From Aphanomyces cochlioides (Eukaryota > Oomycota > Saprolegniomycetes > Saprolegniales > Verrucalvaceae), in assembly GCA_019828595.1 (NCBI GenBank), contig JAHQRK010000048.1:1-64000 (forward strand): DNA of 64,000 nt, in the 5' to 3' direction. The position numbers and the translations under genes were made by a program. The notes below the pieces were generated by a model that saw nothing but the letters and a program-made list of their open reading frames with translations, was not told the origin of the DNA and searched no databases. Below, one piece after another: positions 11,551 through 20,193 of the stretch; within the stretch, counting starts at the first letter, position 1; each line of letters opens with the position of its first letter.

Positions 11551-11639
11551 CTGCCACCCTGCGAATCGCAGGTTGGCAAAGTCAAGTATACTTAAGAATA
11601 AACTTGATTAAAGTATGGAACTTTCCCCACACGAACGGG

Positions 11640-12260
11640 TTAACTGTATTGATTCATGGGAATTTAAGTGATTCATGGCACTGGTGTTGAGTGCTGAAGA
11701 ACATTCAACACAAAACGTCGACAGATCTTGAAACGTAGCATCCTTCTTCATGTGAGGAATCTTGAAGTTATTATCGCCACATACTTCAATGGTGCATTCC
11801 ATGACCTTATGTAAGGTGACAAACGTTTTCGCAGGCAACTCAACAAAATATTTTTCCACAACACCATTGAGTTCGTCAATTGAACGAACTTTCTTTTGAT
11901 GCTGCAGACTTTGAATAGCATTAAAGAATCCTAAATCCAGAACATTCAAATCTGGACTATTGGGGGGCTGATTTCCCACGGCTACAGAGTGCACACCATT
12001 TGAGCGCAAAAATGCAGTTGACAAATTCCTGTGTGGTCCAGCATTGTCTTGCTGAACACACCGCCACGTAAGCACGACCAACGAATCTTGGTGACTATAG
12101 CAGGCACAACTTTCTTCTTGGGAGCCGTCCCACCTGTAGGGCACTCAGAAGCATTTCAAAGGTTCTTTTTCTCTTGCTAAGCGAAAGGTTCTTCTTCAAG
12201 GGTGCCTGCTCCGCTGTTGGGTTGAAGCCTCCAAAATAGTTGAGAACATGCGCAAGTTGC
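11640..12260 (-). pseudogene. Tc1-like transposase, internally deleted
   Basis: The N-terminal part (about 12260-12140) reads LSLSKRKRTFEMLLSAL then GRLPR, typical of the helix-turn-helix of oomycete Tc1 transposases. It then shifts frame and jumps to the C-terminal catalytic part: QQDNAGPH, NSPDLNVLDLGFFNAIQSLQ, then a C-terminal tail. The first catalytic Asp region is missing, so this is a deletion derivative. The piggyBac insertion at TTAA 11640-11643 cuts the final codons. Closing it gives CAG TTA ATA TAA, a stop, so the original protein ended there. It lies between the Tc1-type ends at 3156 and 12520. Confidence 0.8.
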
Positions 12261-12517
12261 CGACGAAAAAGCAGAGTGGGCTTGGAAGTTAAGAAAATGG
12301 TTTCTGATCCTTTGGCGGAAGGAAAAGACGGTGTGTGTTTCAGAACTCTAACTTTGGAGCCAAAAATCTCTTGGCACAGATCGAACTGGCGCGATCAAAA
12401 TACAGCCAATCAATGACGTAAGATCGAGCTATCTCATTGACCAATAATTTGCTCAATACGATTACTTTTAGAAAAATCCCGCCAATCCAACACAACCGTA
12501 GCAATTATTTCGGAACA

Positions 12518-12565
12518 GAGTAGTATAATATACTACTCTATCATGTATCATATTATGATACATGA
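12518..12565. repeat. Two adjacent perfect palindromes
   Basis: GAGTAGTATA-A-TATACTACTC is immediately followed by TCATGTATCATA-T-TATGATACATGA. Each has arms of 10-12 nt around a single central base. They start at the outer Tc1 end. They could extrude as cruciforms or be fused ends of other elements. Confidence 0.8.
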
Positions 12566-12624
12566 CGAGGAAATTACGTCAGTGATTGGCTAAATAACTT
12601 GTAGATGAACGAAATGATCTCGAT

Positions 12625-12874
12625 GTTATCGACAAAATCACACCAAGGTTGTATTTTTTTAAATCTGACCAATCAAACATAAATTAGTCGTAAAAAATTG
12701 TACTTGATTGGTCGAAAATAGCTAAAATGTCTGCATCATTGAGGTATTTGATGGGGTATTTATCACACTCAAGTGTGATCCACGGTGTGATTTCTCCTGC
12801 GAGTCGTTTTGTATGGAAATCACACTTGTCGCACAACATACAAATATCATAAAAGGCAGTTTTAAGTCCATGCC
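12625..12874. repeat. 250-bp dispersed repeat, copy A
   Basis: Nearly identical to 41731-41985 from ATGTTATCGACAAAATCACA to AAGTCCATG. It includes the palindromic ATCACACTCAAGTGTGAT. A diverged short relative sits at about 13517-13580. No coding potential. Probably a non-autonomous mobile element. Confidence 0.8.
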
Positions 12875-12953
12875 ACGCCTGTGAGATCCTAAACAACGGT
12901 AGTGCATTAGTCTAATGCGTCTATGACGTATGCTTTGTTTTCTCAGCTCAGGA

Positions 12954-12974
12954 GCGCCGCGCTTCGCGCGGCGC
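12954..12974. repeat. Perfect GC hairpin
   Basis: GCGCCGCGC-TTC-GCGCGGCGC: nine-base arms with a three-base loop, in otherwise AT-rich DNA. It would form a very stable hairpin in DNA or RNA. Its role is unknown. Confidence 0.7.
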
Positions 12975-14160
12975 AGCTTTTTATCGTTTCCGCTTCTACC
13001 ACAGAAATGCGGGCGTCTCAACCATAGAGTTCCTGATATTTTAACACTGCGATTGTTTTAATCATTTAGTTCAGACAGCATGTTCCTTTCCGTGTTGAAA
13101 TACGGGGTTGTTCATTAGTTTAGAGAGAGCTGTATTAGGCGCAAGATTCGTAGGCAGCTCTGCTAGCGCTTGTTTAAAGGAAATACTCGTCATAAGCACA
13201 CGAAATTGTTGTTGTGTGTTAACCTTTCTTATCCTGGCCTAGTAATCTATCAGAGCATTGATGTTTGTGAAGGACGTTGGAGGAGAAAATCGGCTAAGAT
13301 AATTCATTCTATTCTCCAAAAAATAGTGACCACACGACTTCATAGCCGCAAATTCTTGACAAAAACGATCCTCATGTGTGCATCATGTACTCTCTCTATG
13401 TGATACAGCTCATTAGAAATCCTACAGAACGATATTCAAATAACTTCTTTACATCTCAAGAGGGACTCGAGACTTTGGATATTTTCTTAATTTTAATCAG
13501 TAGAAACTGGTGTGATCCTGATATCTTGTCGAAACGGTCATGATATCACACCCATGTTGTATTTCCAACAATCTGACGAATAGGGTGGCGATGACAGTCC
13601 TGCACACAATCCCAATTGGCGGACCATGGGTGGCCAGTGCGGCACACAAGCGTTTTGAGGATGTTGATCTTACTATTGTGGGGCTGAATGGGAAGATACA
13701 CCACTTTGATTGGCTGTATCTCTTAATCTTTTTCAACAAAGCAAAACATATAAAATAATTAAGATTTTCTGAAAAAAATATTTTTATGACGTTGAATTTG
13801 TATCGTTATTCCCAAAAGGAATAATAAGACCGAAAAAAATGACTTGCCATGTAAACTGTCCTTGAGGGGTTAGGTGAAAATTTAGCTCAATTGATTGGTT
13901 ATAAATGATGTAATATATAGATTTACACAGTTAAATAAGTATTTTTCACGAAACTTTCGGACCGGTTACTTATAGCATCTCACACGAAACAAGAGTTTCG
14001 TGGAATGTTTCGGCAAGAACGACTATTCGAATATTCTTTCAATTTGATATTTGTATGGTCTGTGTTGGTATCTTCGATACTAAGGTTTTTCACGAAACAC
14101 TGTTCGAAATTCGATATCCGGCATTTTTAAATTACATTCGAAACTATTTGTATTCTTCGA
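12975..14160. other. Non-coding stretch with one short ORF
   Basis: A 72-residue plus ORF at 13540-13758 contains GPWVASAAHKRFEDVDLTIV and could be an exon remnant; no family recognised. Around 13980-14150 there are several CACGAAAC/GTTTCGTG motifs in both orientations. Otherwise AT-rich and featureless. Confidence 0.35.
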
Positions 14161-14164
14161 CACG

Positions 14165-14515
14165 ATGAACGACAGAGAACGCAGCGCTCGAGTGATGTCA
14201 AATCCAATCGTTCAAAACACCCGTAAGCAGTATGAAGGTGTCATTAAGAGGTTTCATTGTTGGTTAATTGAGCACTATCCTTCTCAAATCACTGACGGCC
14301 GCATTGTTTTACCCTTAAACGAGAGCGCATGCCTCGAGTTTCTCGGGTACATGACTGTGAAGCGAAATACGCGAGGGTTGGAGCTGACTCCAGCCAAATC
14401 CAACTCATTTCCGACTATCAATGAAATATCTGTCATTGATATTGAGGTCTATTGGAGCTCCAAATCGCAACCTGGTATTTTAAACTCATCGGAGACGAAA
14501 CTGAACACATTTTGA
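14165..14515 (+). pseudogene. Crypton-type recombinase, N-terminal fragment
   Basis: The 116-residue frame starts MNDRERSARVMSNPIVQNTR and contains TRKQYEGVIKRFHCWLIEHYP and DGRIVLPL. This matches the N-terminal core-binding part of the fuller Crypton copy at 44563 (TRYQYANIQQRLLHWLELKYP, DGKIKIPL). The catalytic half with the Arg/His/Arg/Tyr residues is absent, so this is a truncated remnant without recombinase activity. Confidence 0.65.
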
Positions 14516-14606
14516 ATCGACGGACAGTTTTCCATCTATCCTACATCCTGTTAGATTAAACTATACCCTTTACAAAGTAATTTGATGATATGTGATCGGT
14601 TACACG

Positions 14607-14782
14607 TATATTGTCAGAAGATAACCACTCACTCCCAAGAATGGTCGACTTGAGCATGGACGACAAAGTCTCTATGGTTAAGATGATGGATAACAACGTG
14701 CCGTATGAAGAGGTAAAACAGCGCTTCAAGTGCTCCAAAGGAGCTATCACTTTCAGACGTCTACATACTCACGTGCCATAAG
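14607..14782 (+). pseudogene. Helix-turn-helix transposase N-terminus
   Basis: The reading frame from 14641 begins MVDLSMDDKVSMVKMMDNN and continues VPYEEVKQRFKCSKGAI, a psq/CENP-B-like helix-turn-helix, then stops at about 14780. The leader and first codons are repeated at 1414-1483. No DDE part follows. A remnant of a pogo-like transposase is likely. Confidence 0.55.
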
Positions 14783-15239
14783 AGCTATTCGCGGGTACAT
14801 TATCACCACCTGTAGAGATAAAGCTTGGGTAAATGCTGGATGAACTCGCGCAGTCTGAGCTCAATGCACCGAACGATTCTTCCACAGACATCGTGTCATT
14901 TTACACAGTCACGTGTTGTTTGGGTGTGTGAACCTGCCATGGCATGTACGTTTATAATCAATGGCGCATGTATTGAAATCGACTCGAGTCCAACCGAATC
15001 GACCAGATTCAGTCGTTATGGTGGTGACCTGGTCGAGTCGGGTTGATGCATAAGATGCAACCCGTCACGGCTCAATCAGGGTTGACCCAGTCTGACTCGG
15101 GTCGGTTTGCCTCGCTGACAAGTTCCAAGTTGGAACTTGTCGACTGGGACGCGCCATGAAAGGGCCAAAGATTCCTTTGTACATTTCTCAAAGAGAAACA
15201 CAATGCCATTCCATCTTAGACCTTCATTAGATAAACCAG

Positions 15240-15515
15240 GCCATTTCTAGTGCGTGACGGATGTCCGTGATAAAACGCGCAAAAGGAGATCCAAGTCATC
15301 CAAACTGTCGTCTTCGTAGCCCTCCAACTTTAGATGTGTAATTCTTATCTTACAGTTGTCAACGAATTCCATAGCATGGTAAGACTGAATTCACTTGTGT
15401 TAGCTCGAGCGATCTCATTGAAAATGTAAATTGAGTGATATCCATGTCGTCGAGGATATAGTCATGTAGTGTCAGCTTTTTCAGAGAAGGGCAGTTGAAC
15501 ATAGTTTGAGCAAAG
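15240..15515 (-). pseudogene. F-box-like/LRR gene fragment
   Basis: On the minus strand from 15515 the frame reads QAFAQTMFNCPSLKKLTL, then DDMDITQFTFSMRSLEL. This aligns with the middle LRR section of the intact paralogues (QEFYQAMFNCPTLDRL). Frame breaks follow, then a further recognisable stretch (KLEGYEDDSLDDL in another frame) near 15300. Both ends of the gene are missing. Confidence 0.65.
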
Positions 15516-15897
15516 GCTTGATTGATACCGTTGTTGACTTCGTCCCAGTGGTAGCAGGAATATCTATGGAGAAGGATACGTCGTCGAAAACCCGTAACTT
15601 TAATGGTATTGTCCTCAAAACGTCAGAACAACATAATCCTGCATCAAACTCCAGGCCACAATGGCAATGTGGTTTGCAAATTACGTGGTACACATTGGAA
15701 GATTGGACAGATTTGAGCACACAGTATAATACAACAATCAGAGCAAATAGGTATATTCAAAATGTGAAGTCGAATCTTTTGAGGGCTATAATTTCATTAT
15801 TTGTTGATAGGCATTTTGCAAAACATGTTTGTTCCAAAGCTAGAAATGAATTGCCCGAAATGCTTACACTTGGCGAATTCGATATTAACTCTCTAAT
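15516..15897 (+). other. Unassigned ORF region
   Basis: A plus ORF (15506-16030, 174 residues) runs through here and into the inverted-repeat element that follows. It has no recognised domain and its last third is made of element sequence, so it is probably not a gene. Confidence 0.3.
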
Positions 15898-16451
15898 AGA
15901 GAGTTTTCGCAACTTCGATTATAGATGTGATTATATTATAGCCCATAGTCAAGTCTATAGTATAATCAACACTCAGAAATTCTTTTCGCAGTTCATTGAA
16001 ATTATAGATTTTGACTATAATCTGGTGTAATGAGTGACAGAGGTTCTGGGTGTCGTCGTGATTGCTTGAACAACTGAACATCATGCTTGCGCTCGACAAT
16101 GCTATATCTGCTCGAAATATATGGTTAATGATACCTCAAGAACGATCTCAATTTGAACCCTTGAATGACGTGATTTGCGTGGCCTTGTTTGGACTTACGA
16201 AAGCAGGAACAAAGCGGTTGGTGGCTTGCATGCATATTATTCTGTCAAATTCTATTCATTATTTGCGACTTCATCGATATTATATGACACAGTATATAAA
16301 TCGACAGAGGAAATTTTTCATGATTATAGAGGGCGATCTATAATCATTTTTCATCAAAATTTGACTATAGATTTATGAATTATCAGAGGCATTCTCGAAA
16401 ATCGATATTCTATCATCAAATCTATAATATAATCGAGTTTGCGAAAACTCC
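15898..16451. mobile_element. Short inverted-repeat element (AGAGAGTTTTCG family)
   Basis: The left end AGAGAGTTTTCGCAACTTCG and the right end, read inverted (GGAGTTTTCGCAAACTCG), match, followed on both sides by ATTATA-rich sequence. The outermost bases resemble those of the element at 23683-24084. No transposase inside: a MITE-like element of about 550 bp. Confidence 0.6.
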
Positions 16452-16467
16452 GTATTGACGAACCATT

Positions 16468-16978
16468 GAAAGCCTACCAAAACCACTTTTCAAGCACAAT
16501 TTTTGTCCGGATAAGGCCTTCATTTATTTAAATCCGACACTCCAGTTGTCAAGTGTTCTAAAAATCGTGCAACCAAAACACACACAAATCACATTTATCA
16601 ATAAAATTCCATTGGTTGAATTTAAGTGGTCTCCATCGGGCAGGCATATAAGGACGTCCCGAACAGGAAAATGCGCTGCGTTTGCATTGTACGATTCGGC
16701 AACTTTGTCCCAGCCGTTACGCCCGGCCGGGAGGTACTGCTGGATCTGGTCGAGCATAAGTTTGATCGATGCCGTACACCAACCTTTGCCTCTGCGGGGC
16801 ATGATGATTTGGGAAATCACTGGACATCGGCAGATGAATTGTATAAACTTGTATTGGATTATTGAGGTTTTTTGTGTCGGAGATCCACACAAATCACGAA
16901 TTTGTGCCGTAATAAAATCGAAAAATGTCGCGTTTGTGATTTTTACACAAAATCAATTGTGTAGGTTTTGGTAGGCTT
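16468..16978. mobile_element. 511-bp element carrying a SANT-like coding fragment
   Basis: Flanked by CCATT on both sides (16463-16467 and 16979-16983), a candidate 5-bp target duplication. The ends are inverted repeats: AAGCCTACCAAAACC on the left and GGTTTTGGTAGGCTT on the right. Inside, the minus strand encodes a fragment beginning MPRRGKGWCTASIKLMLDQI and continuing NGWDKVAESYNAN then FPVRD. This resembles Myb/SANT-like domains linked to oomycete transposon proteins. A short non-autonomous derivative. Confidence 0.7.
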
Positions 16979-17148
16979 CCATTAGCCAAGCACACAATCC
17001 ATACAATTCCTCGATCAAAAATTCCATTCAACTGACAACAATCGACGAACAAACGACGACAATTGCACAGATTGTGGTTCAGAGACGTAATATCATTCCA
17101 ATCCATATCACAACCAACACAAGACATTGCAGCTCGTGATACAAAGCA

Positions 17149-18650
17149 ATGAGGTCGGTGTGGTCCAAGCTACCTCAAGAAGTCGTCGTGAAGATTTCTT
17201 TCTTCATTCAAGATGCGAACGACCTGTTAGCTTTTCTTGAAGACGTCCAGCGCGACACCGACTTGGGCCCTCTCAAGCAACTCTATCTCTTGGGAAAGTC
17301 AAACTGCGCCATGGACTTCTGGCCAAGCTCGTGGATTGTACCTTGGATTCAAGAAGTATTATCTTGTTATCCCAACGACAGCATTGCAAAATACTACTCA
17401 AAAATCACCCTCGAGGACGATTTTGACGTCGAGTGGATCAAGAGGCATGTCAATCCAATGGCTCATTTCCAGTGGATTGTTTGGACATCGGAGATTACCC
17501 TGGACGATTGGAAAGACTTGCGTATTGTCTTTATGACTGTGGATGCGGATGCGGAAGACTTTGGTGAAATCCGCTGGAGAGAACTTGCACCTCGACTGCC
17601 CCACTTGATTTACTTGGACGTGAAAGGAGCGAGTGGCGATTTATCCAATGGCTCATTTCCAGTGGATTGTTTGGACATCGGAGATTACCCTGGACGATTG
17701 GAAAGACTTGCGTATTGTCTTTATGACTGTGGATGCGGATGCGGAAGACTTTGGTGAAATCCGCTGGAGAGAACTTGCACCTCGACTGCCCCACTTGATT
17801 TACTTGGACGTGAAAGGAGCGAGTGGCGATTTGAGTGGCGTTTTCCAATTTGTCGCATCGAGCAACCAAATTACACAATTCGGAATTTATGTGGAAGAAA
17901 CATACACTATGAAAACCAGTGATGTGATCCACCTCATATTATGGTTCAAAACTCGATCCGTGGAACGGTTTGAGTTTATGTCGGGGGACTTGAGCGCAGT
18001 GGACGAGGATCTGAAGCAAGCGTTGTATCAAGCCATGTTCAATTGTTCTACGCTGGAGACACTCCGTTTGTCCTATGAAGACTCGAACAATATGGATTTC
18101 AGTCGGTTGACATTTTCGATGAAATTGTTGCAACTTCACATTGAGAGCATGGCATCAAGCTTTGTCAAGTCTTTGGCGAGTCGATTGGAACGTTCCAGTG
18201 TAACTCGTCTTGATCCGGGCTCCTATGAGAGCGAGAACTTGGAAGGCATGGTATCTCTCCTACAAGTCTTACCTCGGACGTCCGTCAAGCACTTGGAGTT
18301 GACGCTCTAACATTCAGGACTCCATTTGGTGCAAGATAATCCCGCTATTTGAGATTTGCTCATTGACAACTTTGGTTTTTGGAGCTGAAGTGTTTCCGAC
18401 TGGTTTTACACATGGCCTTGCAGCGGCGATTCGAAACAATCACACGATTTGTAATTTGGAGCTGGACTGTACTGGCATTGACTTTTCAGATTTCCAACTT
18501 TTGATTCAAAGTTTTGGACATCCCGCTCGACAGGTCAAGACAAAGAGGATAACAGTGCGAAGCCCTCCATTTTCTAAAGTGATCGAGTCCTCAGAAGAAG
18601 AATCTCTGAAGAAGTTTGCTACTGAATGTGGAGTTCAACTCAAATTATAA
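17149..18650 (+). pseudogene. F-box-like/LRR protein, broken by 190-bp duplication
   Basis: Starts MRSVWSKLPQEVVVKISF, the F-box-like N-terminus of this family, followed by irregular leucine-rich repeats. A perfect 190-bp direct duplication (17453-17642 and 17643-17832) shifts the frame, because 190 is not a multiple of three. Removing one copy restores a single frame to 18310. A further small frame change at about 18308 separates the C-terminal part (LAAAIRNNHTICNLELD to GVQLKL, ending 18650). Intact paralogues are 444-448 residues. The family role is presumed to be substrate recognition for ubiquitination, by inference from F-box/LRR architecture only. The perfect duplication is recent or an assembly artefact. 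Confidence 0.8.
17453..17832 (+). repeat. Perfect 190-bp tandem duplication
   Basis: Two directly adjoining copies, unit boundaries ATCCAATGG...GGCGATTT. No mismatch was found between the copies on reading. It lies entirely in coding sequence. Confidence 0.92.
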
Positions 18651-19019
18651 TGCTCATTTTCCAATCACTACTGTTCATGGCATTATCCTTTCCACTTACG
18701 AGATCCAGTTTAGATGAAATCGTTGCTGCTTTAATTCAAAATAATGCAAAATTGTCGACATAGCTCGTTTCGGCATTCCGTCCCACATAAAAAGAACCTC
18801 CATTTCACAGCGGGTTCAGATTATGCCCTGCCCTCGGTAAATGCCTTTGACTTAATGTTCGTTTCTTCGAGATCTCGGATCATCAAGCATTGATTATGCA
18901 AACAAGAACTTGATATTCCTCAAAATCTAATTCTGTGGTGAAGATAAAAACTAAAATCTGTCTTCATTCTAACCATCTTGGACCGTGGAATTAAATAAAC
19001 ATTCAGGGCGCGAGAAGAA
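18651..19019. other. Intergenic, nothing seen
   Basis: AT-rich sequence between the broken gene and a C-terminal fragment of another copy. No ORF of note. Confidence 0.5.
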
Positions 19020-19205
19020 TTTGAGCGACGTGCTCATGCGTCTGTTGATCAAAGTATTTCGCATCCCAGTCGAAGAACAACAACAAACTTGATCAATCTG
19101 ACACCATCTATCTTTCGACCAATGAAGGAGTCAGCAGTTATTTCCTTGAAGCAATACGCCGCAGATTATGGAGTAGAATTCATTGTTTTTACGTTTTGTT
19201 TCTAA
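19020..19205 (+). pseudogene. F-box-like/LRR C-terminal fragment
   Basis: Reads NLSDVLMRLLIKVFRIPVEE, then in another frame FRPMKESAVISLKQYAADYG and VEFIV. These align with the family C-terminus (DFSDFQLLIQSFGHPARQ and SLKKFATECGVQLKL in the neighbouring copy). Strongly decayed. Confidence 0.55.
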
Positions 19206-20180
19206 ATACTGTAGTCCTTCAAATGTTTTCACATCCTACTTTATAACCTCTTTTGCTGGTTTACACGGAATTTGTCTAAGATATAACAAAACATTGTGAG
19301 AGTTTTTCAAGCAGCAACTTTGAGCAAAGTAGACATTCAAGATCACAGTTGCATTTTCAAGTTGCTGGTTGAGAGTGAAAGGGCGAGAAGTCTTTCATTG
19401 TTGTCACCCGATACCGTCGTTACAAATTCATATATGAATGGGACTTGACGCAAAATCCCTCGGACTTGCGGTGCATTGAATTTACTCTTTGTGCTTGCCC
19501 TGGATGATGACGCTGTTCGCAACATGATAGTCGAAGCCAAACTGTTCTCAGTACTCACACCTCACTTGAGTGTCCTGGCTATTATTGCGCTTTTCACCCA
19601 ATTTGCCTGTTGTTTTAGAGAGTAAAACCACGCCAGTCAAAAATAAATCAAGCCTGTCTTTATGTTAAACAATGCTTATTTCGAGTACTGGGTTTCTGTT
19701 TAAATAAAATCACGTTCAATTCAAATTACTTTGTTCTCATTTTTTCTTGAAGGAATGGACAGCGAGCGTGAAGACCTCCCATTTCCAACTCCCTAGGGGT
19801 AAGAGTTAGGGTAAGAGCAGGACAATTGTCGGTCAACCCACTATTCTGTATTTGCATGTCTGTGCTGATCATTGTTTATCAAGTTGTGTCAGCCAAGAAA
19901 AGTCAGCCAATCGGAGTCCAAAAATTGAATGAAATCAAGCGTTATTTTAAGAGTACTCCACGTACTCTAATTATAATTCAACGCTGAAAAATAATTAAAG
20001 GATGGATTTAACCCTGGAATTGCCAAGAAAATGTGAAAAGCGCAATAATTGTAATTTTGCTCATCAAAAGATGTGTATGAAGATGTATTCGGGCAGCTTG
20101 GAGTGATATATTTGGATAATCGCATTTAATGGGAGATTCTACCACGATCTACCACTCTTTACCAAGATCTACCATCCGGT
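19206..20180. other. Intergenic with short ORFs
   Basis: A minus ORF at 19343-19558 (71 residues) has no recognised family. TCTACCA motifs repeat several times at 20140-20175 just upstream of the recombinase, and again near 22350 just downstream. They may mark element ends. Confidence 0.35.
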
Positions 20181-20193
20181 TACAGCATGTAGT

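Larger units (their letters stand above)
3307..11639 (-). mobile_element. piggyBac element with TTAA target duplication
   Basis: TTAA at 3303-3306 is followed by CCCTCTCGTGTGGG. TTAA at 11640-11643 is preceded by the inverted form, CCCGTTCGTGTGGG on the minus strand, so 12 of 14 positions match. TTAA duplications and CCC-starting termini are the hallmark of piggyBac. A subterminal palindromic motif (CCCTGCGAATCGCAGG type) occurs at 3322-3342, 11467-11490 and 11551-11577. The element carries a five-exon transposase (7989-10999) and a second gene (3583-7334), both on the minus strand. It sits in the last codons of the Tc1 transposase; closing TTAA restores a stop codon there. About 2.8 kb of its 8.3 kb is a nested DDE element. 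Confidence 0.92.
3156..12520 (-). mobile_element. Outer Tc1/mariner-like element (interrupted)
   Basis: The left end reads TA then CTCTGTTCCATAAAAATTGC, with GCTACGGT following. The right end, read on the minus strand from 12520, gives CTCTGTTCCGAAATAATTGC with the same continuation, and is flanked by TA at 12521-12522. These ends match the pattern of Tc1/mariner terminal inverted repeats with a TA duplication. Almost all of the interior (3307-11639) is a later piggyBac insertion. Without it the element would be about 1 kb and carry an internally deleted Tc1 transposase remnant. A single related end (GGGACAGAGTAGTA) sits near 23450. Confidence 0.85.

Noticed and set aside
15506..16030. 174-residue plus ORF as a gene
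   Set aside because: Its last third lies within an inverted-repeat element and the first part lies next to an LRR fragment on the other strand; no domain is present.
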